The translations under genes and the position numbers were made by a program. A stretch of 64,000 bases of DNA from Ignavibacteriales bacterium (lineage in GTDB: Bacteria; Bacteroidota; Ignavibacteria; Ignavibacteriales; Ignavibacteriaceae), in NCBI GenBank assembly GCA_016707285.1, contig JADJIA010000001.1, positions 372,001 to 436,000 of the forward strand, given 5' to 3'. A model generated the notes under the pieces. That model saw only the letters and a program-made list of their open reading frames with translations, searched no databases and had not been told where the DNA came from. Shown one piece after another: positions 45,169 to 54,146 of this stretch; within the stretch, counting starts at the first letter, position 1; each line of letters opens with the position of its first letter.

Positions 45169-47028
45169 TCACTTCAGCACATTATCAAGTCTGTTAACAT
45201 CCGGGATGTTCTCATCGCCAAGCTGATACCATGTCATCTTATCCGGAGTTTCAAGTTCCACTTTAATAGTGGTTTTTCCATCTTTCCAGATTGAAGCAGA
45301 TTGATAATAAACCAGTTTTTTGAATGTTCCTTCTGCAAGATATATCTTTACGGGGAGTGGCAGTCTGCCGGGGTTTTGTACTGTGTATTCAGTACCCCCC
45401 TCGAACTTGAGTTTCAAATCAGGATAATCCCAGTTAAAAAACCAGGATTTAAAGTACCAACTCAGATCTTCGCCATAAAAACTGCTCATGATATTAAAAA
45501 AATCGAACGGATTTGGATGTTTCCCCTTCCAAACTGCTATGTAATATTGCATCGCTTCTCTGAACTTATCCTCACCCATCATGTCCTGTAAAAATAGATA
45601 AGCCAGTGCCGGTCGGTTATAAGCTGCCATTCTGTAGGTTTGTCCCTTAAGTTGAATTGAAGGCACCATTGGAGGCACTTCAAACTCTCTGCCTGCTCTC
45701 TCGTCAAAACCTTTCATTTGAAGTGCAATGGGATTATATTTTCCAACCTCTTTTTGGAATTTGTATGGTATCATACGCGCCCATCCTTCATCCATAAAAG
45801 CATATTTAACTTCGTTGGTACCCATAAAAAACGGGAAGTAAGTATGGGCAATTTCATGAGAAGTAAGACCAACCATGGAAGCATAAGTCGGTTCCGAACC
45901 GTCATTTACCATCATCGGGAACTCCATTCCCCCCTGGCCATTAAATACTGTCATTGAGGGATATGGATATGGAACACCGGGCAAGTCCTCGGAAAAATAT
46001 TTGATTGCCTGACGGGAAATGTCTGCAACCTGATAAAAATCTTCAGATTTTTCGTTGTAAACTGCCGAGATTAATGCTTTTCTCCCTGTTTTATTATCAA
46101 CCACCATCGTTGATGCATCCCAAAGATAATCAATCGCAGCACCAAAGGCGAAATCAGGAACATATTTAGCCTTATAGTAAAAAGTATTTTTCCCCTTTTG
46201 GGTTTTCAGACTATTCTTGGTCTCTTTGGTTACAATTTTCACTATTTCATCTGAAGTTTTTGCTTTTTCAAAACTTTTTAATATCTCATCTGAATAAACC
46301 TCTGCCGGGTTTTGTAACTCACCCGTTGCCCAGATAAGAAAACCTTCAGGTGCAGTGATTTTTACATCAAAATCGGCAAAATTGTTGTAAAATTCCTGAT
46401 TCATTGTAAAGTTTTGTTCATCCCAACCTTGAAGATCATCATACACAGACATTTGAGGATACCAGTATGCAATAAAAAGAGTGGAATCACTATATTTCCC
46501 CATCCTGACTCTCGAAATTTCAGGAAACTTCACTTCCCAATTCATCTCCACAGTAACATTTACACCTGTGTTTAAAGGTGTATCCATTTTCACAAAAAGT
46601 AATGTTCCTGATCTGTTTATTTTGTCACTTTTTAGATCAATTTCTTTACCGTCAATTTTAAAATCCGAAATTATTGTTCCATCGTGAACATCCGCAGGAT
46701 TAATCTGGAAATCTCTCCCGACACCTTTTTTGAAGGCATCCTGATAGAGTCTGATCACTAACTTTTCGAGCGCATTTGGGAAATTGTTTTTGTAATTTAT
46801 GACCACTTTCCCCTTTACTTTTCCCTCTTTAGGCAACAATTCCGCATCAATTTTATAAGTGACCTCATTTTGCACATAATTTTTTCCGGGCTTCCCATCA
46901 TAAGTGCGAAATCCCTTTTCAACTGCTTCACGCAAATTCAGGGGCATGTAATCATTAATTGAAAAATTCTGCGCAAATGCAGAAACAGAATAGATGAAAA
47001 TTGTAAAAGCCAAAACCTTCAGAGACAT
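45169..47028 (-). CDS. Secreted M1-family metallopeptidase
   Basis: The 619-aa product has a signal peptide (about 1-19). Its gluzincin zinc site is complete: His391-Glu392-x-x-His395 (HEIAH) with third ligand Glu414 in FMDEGWA, 18 residues on. The exopeptidase-type GxMEN motif appears as 'GGMEFPMMVNDG', so aminopeptidase specificity may differ. Its substrate is extracytoplasmic peptide. It begins 3 bp after aroA ends. Confidence 0.9.
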   Translation of the reverse strand: MSLKVLAFTIFIYSVSAFAQNFSINDYMPLNLREAVEKGFRTYDGKPGKNYVQNEVTYKIDAELLPKEGKVKGKVVINYKNNFPNALEKLVIRLYQDAFKKGVGRDFQINPADVHDGTIISDFKIDGKEIDLKSDKINRSGTLLFVKMDTPLNTGVNVTVEMNWEVKFPEISRVRMGKYSDSTLFIAYWYPQMSVYDDLQGWDEQNFTMNQEFYNNFADFDVKITAPEGFLIWATGELQNPAEVYSDEILKSFEKAKTSDEIVKIVTKETKNSLKTQKGKNTFYYKAKYVPDFAFGAAIDYLWDASTMVVDNKTGRKALISAVYNEKSEDFYQVADISRQAIKYFSEDLPGVPYPYPSMTVFNGQGGMEFPMMVNDGSEPTYASMVGLTSHEIAHTYFPFFMGTNEVKYAFMDEGWARMIPYKFQKEVGKYNPIALQMKGFDERAGREFEVPPMVPSIQLKGQTYRMAAYNRPALAYLFLQDMMGEDKFREAMQYYIAVWKGKHPNPFDFFNIMSSFYGEDLSWYFKSWFFNWDYPDLKLKFEGGTEYTVQNPGRLPLPVKIYLAEGTFKKLVYYQSASIWKDGKTTIKVELETPDKMTWYQLGDENIPDVNRLDNVLK

Positions 47029-47031
47029 TAT

Positions 47032-48315
47032 TTAATCCTTTTTTGAAATCTGTTCAAGTTGTTCGTAAAAATTTGGATTCGAAATATTAACACACTCAGC
47101 CTGGTTTACTTTACCACCCTTGTTTAGAAGTGTTGCAAGTATCGAAAAGGCCATCGCAATTCTGTGGTCGCCAAAAGACTCAAAAAGCGCAAAATCATCC
47201 ACATCTTTGCCGTAAAGAAGAAATCCATCTTCATACTCAACAACTTCTGCACCACAAAAACCAAGATTTTTTACGATGGCGGTTATTCTGTCGGTCTCTT
47301 TAACCCTCAACTCTGCGGCATTCCTGATCATAAATCCACCTTCGGCAAACAGTCCGGCGATTGTAAGTGCAGGAATTTCATCGATAATAAGGGGAATTTC
47401 CTCGGGAAATATCTCAACATTGATCAGGTCTGATCGTTTAACAAAAATATCTCCAGATTTGCCACATTTCCCTGTTTCTTCCCTGTCGAAAATTATGGTG
47501 GCACCCATTCTTTGTAAAATTTCGAGCGCCTTAATTCTTTCGGGCGAAAGCAGAAGATTTTTGATACGAAGTGAATCACCGGCAATTAATGTGAGCACAA
47601 TAAAAAACATTGCACTCGAAATGTCACCGGGGATCAGGTATTCCCCTGCCTGGGGATAAAATTTTGAAGATAAGGTAATCGATTTCCCGGAGGGATGGTC
47701 AACCCGTTCAATTCCCAACATCTCTTCAGTGTGGTTCCTTGTCTCAAATGGGTCGATGATTGTCAACTCTCCATCTTCAATATGGAGTCCTGCGAGGATA
47801 AGAGCACTTTTTACCTGGGCACTTGCCACTTCAAGAGTGATCTCCCCTGCTTTAAGTTTACTCTTTTTAATCGTCATCGGAAGGTGTTTTTTGTCGAGTG
47901 TGGCTTTTGCACCAATCTTTTTAAGAGGGGCGGTTACTCGATCCATCGGTCTTTTTTGAAGTGATTCGTCACCTGTGATAACAGTTTCAAAATCCTGTGC
48001 CGCCAACAACCCCGCAAGAAGTCTTGCTGTAGTTCCCGAATTACCGGCATCAAGCACTTCCTCACTTTTGGTAAATCCTTTAAATCCCACCCCTTTTATG
48101 ACAATAACACCATCTTTTTGGTCGATTTTGGCACCAATTGACTTCAAACACTTTATGGTTGATTTAACATCTTCACTTGTGGAAATATTTTTGATAACTG
48201 ATCCCCCCTCAGCCATCGAAGCAAAAATCACTGCACGGTGTGAAACCGATTTGTCACCACCAAATGTCAACTCACCTTTAACTCGTGTTATGGGACTAAT
48301 ATTTTTAATACTCAA
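47032..48315 (-). CDS. aroA: 3-phosphoshikimate 1-carboxyvinyltransferase (EPSP synthase)
   Basis: The 427-aa product shows GDKSVSHRAVIFASMAEG (shikimate-phosphate binding), DAGNSGTTARLLAGLLA (PEP loop), 'DESLQKRPM', and 'RVKETDRI' and 'DHRIAMAFSI' in the second domain. It catalyses the sixth shikimate-pathway step. Active-site Lys, Arg and Asp motifs are complete. Confidence 0.95.
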   Translation of the reverse strand: MSIKNISPITRVKGELTFGGDKSVSHRAVIFASMAEGGSVIKNISTSEDVKSTIKCLKSIGAKIDQKDGVIVIKGVGFKGFTKSEEVLDAGNSGTTARLLAGLLAAQDFETVITGDESLQKRPMDRVTAPLKKIGAKATLDKKHLPMTIKKSKLKAGEITLEVASAQVKSALILAGLHIEDGELTIIDPFETRNHTEEMLGIERVDHPSGKSITLSSKFYPQAGEYLIPGDISSAMFFIVLTLIAGDSLRIKNLLLSPERIKALEILQRMGATIIFDREETGKCGKSGDIFVKRSDLINVEIFPEEIPLIIDEIPALTIAGLFAEGGFMIRNAAELRVKETDRITAIVKNLGFCGAEVVEYEDGFLLYGKDVDDFALFESFGDHRIAMAFSILATLLNKGGKVNQAECVNISNPNFYEQLEQISKKD

Positions 48316-48433
48316 TTTTGTTCCTTTGTGTTGTTTGAATCAACTAATTTATCAGCAGACATGTTTTTAACAAAAGCTTCAAAAGTTAATTCAAATTGTT
48401 TCTTAAAATTTGTGGAAGTGATGTCACCAAATA

Positions 48434-49030
48434 TCATTTGTTGATCCATTGTAAAGCCATTTCATCAAACTCATCAGCCGGCAATCTTGATTTTTCATAA
48501 TGCCCTGCTGCGAGTTTCTGCCGAAGTGCTTCATAAACTGACACAGCAGCAGCCACTGATGCATTAAGGCTTTGAATCATCCCTTTCATCGGGATGTAAT
48601 AACTAAAATCGGCTTTTAACAATGCCTCTTCAGAGACTCCCCTGTGTTCATTCCCAAGGACAAGAGCGATCTTTCCCGTAAAATCGATATCGTGAAGGGT
48701 CCTTGATTTTTCATCAAGAAAACTTGCGGCGATGGTAAATCCCTCACTTCTCAAAGAGTTATAACAATCATCAACAGTTTTAAATTTTTGTGTCTCAATC
48801 CATTTGGAAGCGGAAGCAGAGGATTTTCCGCCAAGTTTTGGGAATTTTTCGATGTTATAAAGGAGTGAAATTTGTTTTATTCCCACCGCATCACAACTTC
48901 GTAAAATTGCACTTACATTATGCGGATCATGGATATTTTCGAGAACTATGGTAAGGTCGTTTTGCCGGTTTGATGCAACTCGCATCAGCTTTTCCCGGCG
49001 GGAGGGTGAAATGTCTTTGGATCTTGCCAA
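48434..49030 (-). CDS. TrmH/SpoU-family RNA 2'-O-methyltransferase
   Basis: The 198-aa product has the SPOUT knot motifs: 'VLENIHDPHNVSAILRSCDAVG' (motif 1, with catalytic Arg), 'IALVLGNEHRGVS' (motif 2) and 'MIQSLNASVAAAVSVYEAL' (motif 3). The short C-terminal helix and overall length match TrmH, which methylates G18 of tRNA. No extra RNA-binding N-domain is present. It begins 1 bp after the hicB-like gene. Confidence 0.88.
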   Translation of the reverse strand: MARSKDISPSRREKLMRVASNRQNDLTIVLENIHDPHNVSAILRSCDAVGIKQISLLYNIEKFPKLGGKSSASASKWIETQKFKTVDDCYNSLRSEGFTIAASFLDEKSRTLHDIDFTGKIALVLGNEHRGVSEEALLKADFSYYIPMKGMIQSLNASVAAAVSVYEALRQKLAAGHYEKSRLPADEFDEMALQWINK

Positions 49031-49031
49031 T

Positions 49032-49259
49032 TTACTTTATGATAAGTTTGTAAATAATCGAAGGAAAATCGGTCCGGGCTCTGTCAACTTTAAGTCGCTT
49101 AATATCATCCATATTTAGATAAAAAAGGGACATCTCGAGTATCTTCTCCATAACTTCATCTTCCGTGTGAGCCCAACTCTCACAACCATGTAGTGAAGGA
49201 ACTTCGGCCGTATAACCGTCAGCGGTTTTAGTAACTACCAGTTCCAGAACCACTGCCAC
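49032..49259 (-). CDS. HicB-like small protein (orphan antitoxin-type fold)
   Basis: The 75-aa product (GTG start 49259 or the GTG two codons later) resembles the partial RNase H fold of HicB: 'GYTAEVPSLHGCESWAHTEDEVMEKILEM'. No HicA toxin gene is adjacent; its neighbours are deoC and trmH. It overlaps the 3' end of deoC by 32 bp. It may be a stand-alone regulatory or metabolic relative rather than an antitoxin. Confidence 0.7.
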   Translation of the reverse strand: MAVVLELVVTKTADGYTAEVPSLHGCESWAHTEDEVMEKILEMSLFYLNMDDIKRLKVDRARTDFPSIIYKLIIK

Positions 49260-50103
49260 CCCCGGTAACTATCTTAACACTTGCGCTGGCACCAATTCTG
49301 TCTGCACCACTTTCAACCATTGCTCTGGCATCTTCTGTTGTTCTGATTCCACCCGAAGCCTTAACTCCAAGTGTTGAACCAACTACTTTTTTCATCAGCG
49401 CAACTGCTTGTACAGTGGCTCCACTTTTTGAAAAACCGGTTGAGGTCTTCACATAACTTGCTCCCGCTTGTTTACAGATCAAGGAAGCTTTTACAATCTC
49501 CTCATCCGTAAGCAAACATGTTTCGAGGATCACTTTTACAATTACTCTTCTGTTTTTTGCGGGAATTACAATTTGCTGAATGTCATCAAATACTTCGCGG
49601 TACATCTTGGACTTTAACCATCCAACATTAAGAACCATGTCAAGTTCCTGAGCACCTTCAGAAATTGCCTGTTCAGCCTCAGCTCTTTTCACCGCTGTTG
49701 GATTTGACCCCAAAGGGAATCCAATTACAGTACACACCTTAACTCTGGTTCCACGCAAAAGGTCACTGCAAAGTTTTACATGACATGGATTGATACAAAC
49801 ACTCGCAAATTCAAATTGTTTGGCTTCACTGCACAGAGTTTTAATTTCATCAATTGTTGCATCAGGTTTAAGTAATGTGTGATCTATCATCCTCGCAAGT
49901 TCATGATCGGTTAATTCATGTCCAACACCAATTCCCGCTGATATTCTTTCAGCTCCGGCACTTACAATTTTGTTTACTGTGAGAGGTTGTGTTACTACAT
50001 TCCTCTCCCAACCTTTGCAGGTTTCGGATGTACAGTAAAAATCATTTAATTTCCTCTCGAGGAGGGCCTGGTGTACAATTTTTGAAATTCTGTTTGTTTC
50101 CAT
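49228..50103 (-). CDS. deoC: Deoxyribose-phosphate aldolase
   Basis: The 291-aa product has a DeoC TIM barrel with Schiff-base Lys219 (YVKTSTGFS), Asp155 (ELDMVLN) and Lys248 (GVKASGGIR). It cleaves deoxyribose 5-phosphate to glyceraldehyde 3-phosphate and acetaldehyde. It has a 65-residue N-terminal extension containing several Cys, and a Gly/Ser-rich tail (GGGSGSGTGSY) encoded in the overlap with the hicB-like gene. It lies 1 bp after folD. Confidence 0.93.
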   Translation of the reverse strand: METNRISKIVHQALLERKLNDFYCTSETCKGWERNVVTQPLTVNKIVSAGAERISAGIGVGHELTDHELARMIDHTLLKPDATIDEIKTLCSEAKQFEFASVCINPCHVKLCSDLLRGTRVKVCTVIGFPLGSNPTAVKRAEAEQAISEGAQELDMVLNVGWLKSKMYREVFDDIQQIVIPAKNRRVIVKVILETCLLTDEEIVKASLICKQAGASYVKTSTGFSKSGATVQAVALMKKVVGSTLGVKASGGIRTTEDARAMVESGADRIGASASVKIVTGGGSGSGTGSY

Positions 50104-50104
50104 T

Positions 50105-50983
50105 TTACATTCCGTGTTCTTTGAATGCTTTAACTGTGTTTTTTAGTAACATCGCGATTGTCATTGGTCCAACTCCACCCGGAACAGGTGTTATATAAGA
50201 AGCAACCTGTGACACTCCTTCGAAATCAACATCGCCGACCAATCTTGTCCCTGATTTGGTTGTTGGATCATAAATTCTGTTGGTCCCCACATCAATTACT
50301 ACAACCCCCTCCTTTACCATCTCTTTTTTGATAAAGCCGGGGACTCCCATCGCCGCTACAAGAATATCGGCTTGTTTTGTATAAACCGAAATGTCTTTTG
50401 CTGCTGAATGACAAACTGTAACAATTGCATTGGCAAATTTTTTCTTTTGCATGAGTAATAACGCTGCCGGTTTCCCAACAATATTGCTCCTGCCTACAAT
50501 TACAACATGTTTCCCAGCAGGATCAATATCATATCTGGCGAGAAGTTCCACCACCCCCGCCGGAGTACAAGAGACATAAGTTGGGTTTCCTGTAACCATC
50601 TCACCAACAGTTGTCGGATGAAATCCATCCACATCTTTGATCGGATCTATCGCTCTGATAATTACATCTTCGTTAATCTGTTTTGGAAGTGGCAACTGCA
50701 CCAGGATTCCATGAAAATCGGGATTTTCATTAAAATATTTCACCTGCTCAAGAAGTTGTTCTTGAGTTGTTTCTGCCGGCATTTCCACAACAATTGAGTT
50801 GATCCCAACTTCCACACACGATTTATGTTTATTTCGAACATACACTTCGCTTGCAGGATTGTCACCAACTATGATTACAACCAGACCCGGAACCTTCCCG
50901 GTTTTGAGTCTAAGTTCTTCAATCTCAATTTTGAGTTCTGCTTTTATATCAGCAGAAACCTTTTTTCCATCAATAAGGATCAT
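50105..50983 (-). CDS. folD: FolD bifunctional methylenetetrahydrofolate dehydrogenase/cyclohydrolase
   Basis: I choose ATG 50983 (MILIDGKKVSADIK, 292 aa), because codons before it belong to the 3' end of the ymdB-like gene. Motifs include the catalytic 'YVRNKHKSCVEVGI' (Lys), 'QLPLPKQIN', 'DVDGFHP', 'GRSNIVGKPAALLL' (NADP binding) and 'TPVPGGVGPMT'. It interconverts methylene- and formyl-tetrahydrofolate. The start overlaps or abuts the ymdB-like stop. Confidence 0.95.
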   Translation of the reverse strand: MILIDGKKVSADIKAELKIEIEELRLKTGKVPGLVVIIVGDNPASEVYVRNKHKSCVEVGINSIVVEMPAETTQEQLLEQVKYFNENPDFHGILVQLPLPKQINEDVIIRAIDPIKDVDGFHPTTVGEMVTGNPTYVSCTPAGVVELLARYDIDPAGKHVVIVGRSNIVGKPAALLLMQKKKFANAIVTVCHSAAKDISVYTKQADILVAAMGVPGFIKKEMVKEGVVVIDVGTNRIYDPTTKSGTRLVGDVDFEGVSQVASYITPVPGGVGPMTIAMLLKNTVKAFKEHGM

Positions 50984-50984
50984 A

Positions 50985-51794
50985 TTAACTTTTTGCTGTT
51001 TTGTCAAATTCAGGGAAAATAAATTTCTCTATTTCAAGAGTTTTCCCTGTTTCAGTGTCAATTTTCAGAAAAACACCACATACATGAACATCATCAAGAG
51101 CAGTTTCATATTTTTGGGGTGTTTGATATAAAAACCTGTTTAGTGCAGGAGCCACTTTCATCCCAATTACAGAATTATAAGGACCTGTCATGCCAACATC
51201 CGAAATATACGCTGTGCCGTTTGGGAATATCCTGTCGTCATTGGTCTGAACATGTGTGTGGGTACCCAAAATTGCAGATACTTTCCCATCCAGATGGTAT
51301 GCCAGTGCCTGCTTTTCGGCAGTTGCTTCAGCGTGAAAATCTACAACAATAACCTTGGTTTCGGTTCTGATTTTATTTGCGAGAACCCATTCAGCCGATC
51401 TGAAAGGACAATCTATTATCGGCATAAAAGTTCTTCCCTGAAGATTTAAGACTGCAACTTTCCCTTTGGAGGTCTCAAAAATGTAGTGTCCGTTACCGTG
51501 TGCTCCACGAGGATAATTTTGTGGTCTCAAAACCCTTGGTTCATTTTTTAAATATTCCTGTGCAGGAGCTTTATCCCAGGTGTGATTTCCCCCTGTGATT
51601 ACTCTAACCCCTTGTGCAAACAACGCTTCCCCCTCTTTTTGAAGGATTCCCTTACCGTCGTTTGTGTTTTCCCCGTTAACTATTATTGCATCAGTTTTAT
51701 ATTTTTGTTGAAATGTCGGCAACCATGTAAGTATCATCTCAAACCCCGGCTTACCTACAATATCTCCGATAAATAATATATTAATTGTTGACAT
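50985..51794 (-). CDS. YmdB-type metallophosphoesterase (TIGR00282 family)
   Basis: From ATG 51794 the product is 269 aa. It shows 'LFIGDIVGKPG', 'VNGENTNDGKGI', 'TGGNHTWDK', 'DFHAEATAEKQAL' and 'GTHTHVQTNDDRI', the ordered metal ligands of this family. Bacillus YmdB hydrolyses 2',3'-cyclic AMP and affects biofilm decisions. It is the first gene of the operon ymdB-folD-deoC-hicB-trmH. Confidence 0.9.
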   Translation of the reverse strand: MSTINILFIGDIVGKPGFEMILTWLPTFQQKYKTDAIIVNGENTNDGKGILQKEGEALFAQGVRVITGGNHTWDKAPAQEYLKNEPRVLRPQNYPRGAHGNGHYIFETSKGKVAVLNLQGRTFMPIIDCPFRSAEWVLANKIRTETKVIVVDFHAEATAEKQALAYHLDGKVSAILGTHTHVQTNDDRIFPNGTAYISDVGMTGPYNSVIGMKVAPALNRFLYQTPQKYETALDDVHVCGVFLKIDTETGKTLEIEKFIFPEFDKTAKS

Positions 51795-52015
51795 AAATTT
51801 CCTTATTTGAACCTGAAATATAGTAAAAATTAGAGTATGGATTATCCCGCCAGATTGAAAGGGTAATCGGAAAGGACAGTAGATTCGGATTGTCAAAGAG
51901 ATGGATTAAAGATTAATACCAAAAAAGAGTGGCGAAAGAGAAGTCCTAAATTTTGGACGAAGGTTATTAAATAATACAAACCGTTGTATAAACCATGAAA
52001 TTAAATTCAAGAACT

Positions 52016-52047
52016 GAAAAAAAGGCTGCCCCTTTCGAGACAGCCTT
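52016..52047 (-). terminator. Rho-independent terminator of the broken T9SS gene operon
   Basis: Read on the minus strand, AAGGCTG (52047-52041) pairs with CAGCCTT (52028-52022), and a T7 run follows. It lies 74 bp beyond the restored stop at 52121, so it terminates the 57.8-52.1 kb transcript. Confidence 0.8.
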
Positions 52048-52088
52048 AATAAATTAGTTATATATTACAGAATCAAATGACTCCGTTA

Positions 52089-52104
52089 TCCCGAAGCATC
52101 GGGA
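52089..52104. repeat. Palindromic repeat TCCCGA-AGCA-TCGGGA, intergenic copy
   Basis: Six-base inverted arms surround AGCA. Flanks (CTCCGTTA before; CTACTCC after) resemble those of the second copy at 52233-52248, so the repeated unit is about 30 bp. Confidence 0.7.
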
Positions 52105-52172
52105 CTACTCCAATACTCCGCTATTTAAGAAGCAAAGCTTTCATCGTTTTGGTGTAATTAGTGTTAGAATGT

Positions 52173-53060
52173 TCAAGTGATTGAGCACTTAAACGGAAAA
52201 TATAAACACCGGATGAGAACTTCGTTCCGTTGTCCCGATGCATCGGGATTCTCATACATTCCTTTTTCCATTTCACCTGATACAAGTTCTACAACTTTTT
52301 GCCCTGCGATGTTAAAAACAGTCAAGGTCACATTGCTTTTCTCTTTGAGGGAGAATTTTATCACTGTTTCAGGATTAAATGGATTGGGATAGTTGTTGTA
52401 TAGATTATAGTCATATTCAATCCCCTTAGATTTTGTTCCACTTACCTGAGGTTTGTTCATTGGACCATTACCTAATGTTGAATTATTTGACACTTCACTG
52501 AACAACAGGTTTGCTGATTTTGTATATTCAGATGTTGGGAAATTACTGTTCAGATAAGAAAGTATTGGGGTAACTATTCCGACTGTATCGATTACTCCTG
52601 ACGATTTGTATTTCTCTTCAAGAAGATTGTTGTAGATCATCATAACTTCTTCACTGTTGTCACCTGCTCCATACATCTTATTGTTTCCTGCATTCAGGAT
52701 TTCCTGTTTGTATGTATCCATGTTTTCAGTGTCAACATTCATTAAGAGCATTGTGGTAAACTTAAAGAGACCACCTACATTTCTTATTGAAAGCAGATTA
52801 CTTTTTAATTCACTCATATTTACGAACTCATAACATTGGGGAATTAAACTAACTGCAGATTTTTTGTATCTGACATCAGCAGTTCCGTTTATGATATCAG
52901 TAAGAACAACAAGAGCATCACGAAGTTGTCCCTGCGTTATCATCCTTTTGACATCTTTTATCAGAGTCTTAATACTGTCAGGGTCTCCGCCACTTTCCAT
53001 CTGTTTTGGTGATGACGAACCACCACTCAACATATTTGGATTCAGCCACATCCGGAACAA
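52173..53060 (-). pseudogene. Fragment 4: helical domain and interrupted T9SS sorting domain
   Basis: This open frame (start TTG 53060, not a true start) encodes about 190 residues of alpha-helical repeat sequence seen before sorting tails in this lineage ('QGQLRDALVVLTDIINGT'), then NYPNPFNPETVIKFSL and 'LTVFNIAGQKVVELVSGEMEKGMYE'. From the palindrome it reads NPDASGQRNEV and a non-native tail. The native C-terminus lies in another frame immediately downstream. Confidence 0.75.
52233..52248. repeat. Perfect 16-bp palindrome TCCCGATGCATCGGGA inside a coding region
   Basis: This is a perfect palindrome located exactly where the T9SS domain loses its reading frame. A near-copy lies 129 bp away at 52089. 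The pattern looks like insertion of a small mobile palindromic element. Confidence 0.75.
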
Positions 53061-53974
53061 TCAGAATTGTAGCCATCTGTCCAAACAGTAACATTTGGTT
53101 CTGCTTCAATTCTAAATTCACTTGGATCAGTAGCTTCCCAATCCGCTCCGTATGCATTTATGTCAATGAGTACATCACCTTCATATATTGCTCTTAAACT
53201 TAAAGTATCTGCATGGAAACAATTTCCTCCAAAATAGTTGTCTTTGTAGTCAGTTGTTCCAATTACAGGTATGGAGTTTAAAGAATAAATAGATGTACCA
53301 GCTAGTTCAAATTTGTTATTACCAACTTTTGCTACTGTATCCATAAGAATGGGAGCAGATTCTGTATTTGCCGATATACCATAGCCGGTCATATTCGTAA
53401 ACCAATTGTTATAAATCAATGGTTTTGATCCAACCATTGTTATTCCCCACAACTGACTGTTTTGAAAATATGAATTCTTAATTACAGTGTTGTCTGAACC
53501 ATAATTGTAGCTGTAATATAAACTCATTCCACAATGAGTATTATCTATCAATACCCCATCAATTGTGTCGCCGGGGCTGACGTGACTGTAAATACCACAA
53601 CTGGCATTTTTTATTATTGCATTACTGATTTTCAGAGGAGTCCTGTAAGCAAATATACCATTTGCGGCAGTCCAGTTTTTTGAGACAAAGTCAAACTCAA
53701 CTTCGTTTGATTCTGTTCCATTTACTTCAAGTTGTCCATCAAGTATAAGTAATTTACCATAATTGTTAAATGTCAATTTGGCACCTGCCTCAATTTTCAA
53801 CTTAACATTTTCGGGAACCACGAGTGTTGTGTCAACGGTGTAAATACCGGACCCAAGTGAATCATTTGTAACAAGTGTTCCACCTGACTGGATTGTAGGC
53901 TCAATTTTAAGCAGTGTTCCTTCACCGGCACCGAAATAGATCGTAACTGTCCCTGTTTTGGTGGTTGAATACAT
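53042..53974 (-). pseudogene. Fragment 3: right-handed beta-helix region
   Basis: About 310 residues of parallel beta-helix: 'GIYTVDTTLVVPENVKLKIEAGAKLTF', 'GILDGQLEVNGT'-like start and many 'NNWF', 'NSYF' turns. Coding sequence in the same frame continues upstream of the first Met to about 54110 (CNQQELTGGGGQSSLIDNSV). It stops at CSGCG, one missing base from joining fragment 4 as CGLNPNML. Confidence 0.75.
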
Positions 53975-54146
53975 GGAATCGGTCTTTAAATCAGTAACCG
54001 TGTAATTATTCCATATAGAATTAGGAAAATTCAGGGAGAATGTAATACCACGAACAGAATTATCAATCAGTGAAGACTGCCCTCCACCTCCTGTTAACTC
54101 CTGTTGATTGCATCTCGATTCACCATATAAATAAATTTTGCCTGCT

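Larger units (their letters stand above)
51795..52120. other. Intergenic gap holding a terminator and a palindromic repeat
   Basis: This 326-bp stretch carries the ymdB-like upstream region (about 51795-51960, AT-rich, no site I can name), the minus-strand terminator at 52016-52047 and one palindromic repeat copy at 52089-52104. No coding sequence is seen. Confidence 0.5.

Noticed and set aside
49032..49259. Toxin-antitoxin pair
   Set aside because: Only a HicB-like protein is present; neighbouring genes are metabolic and no HicA-like ORF lies on either side.
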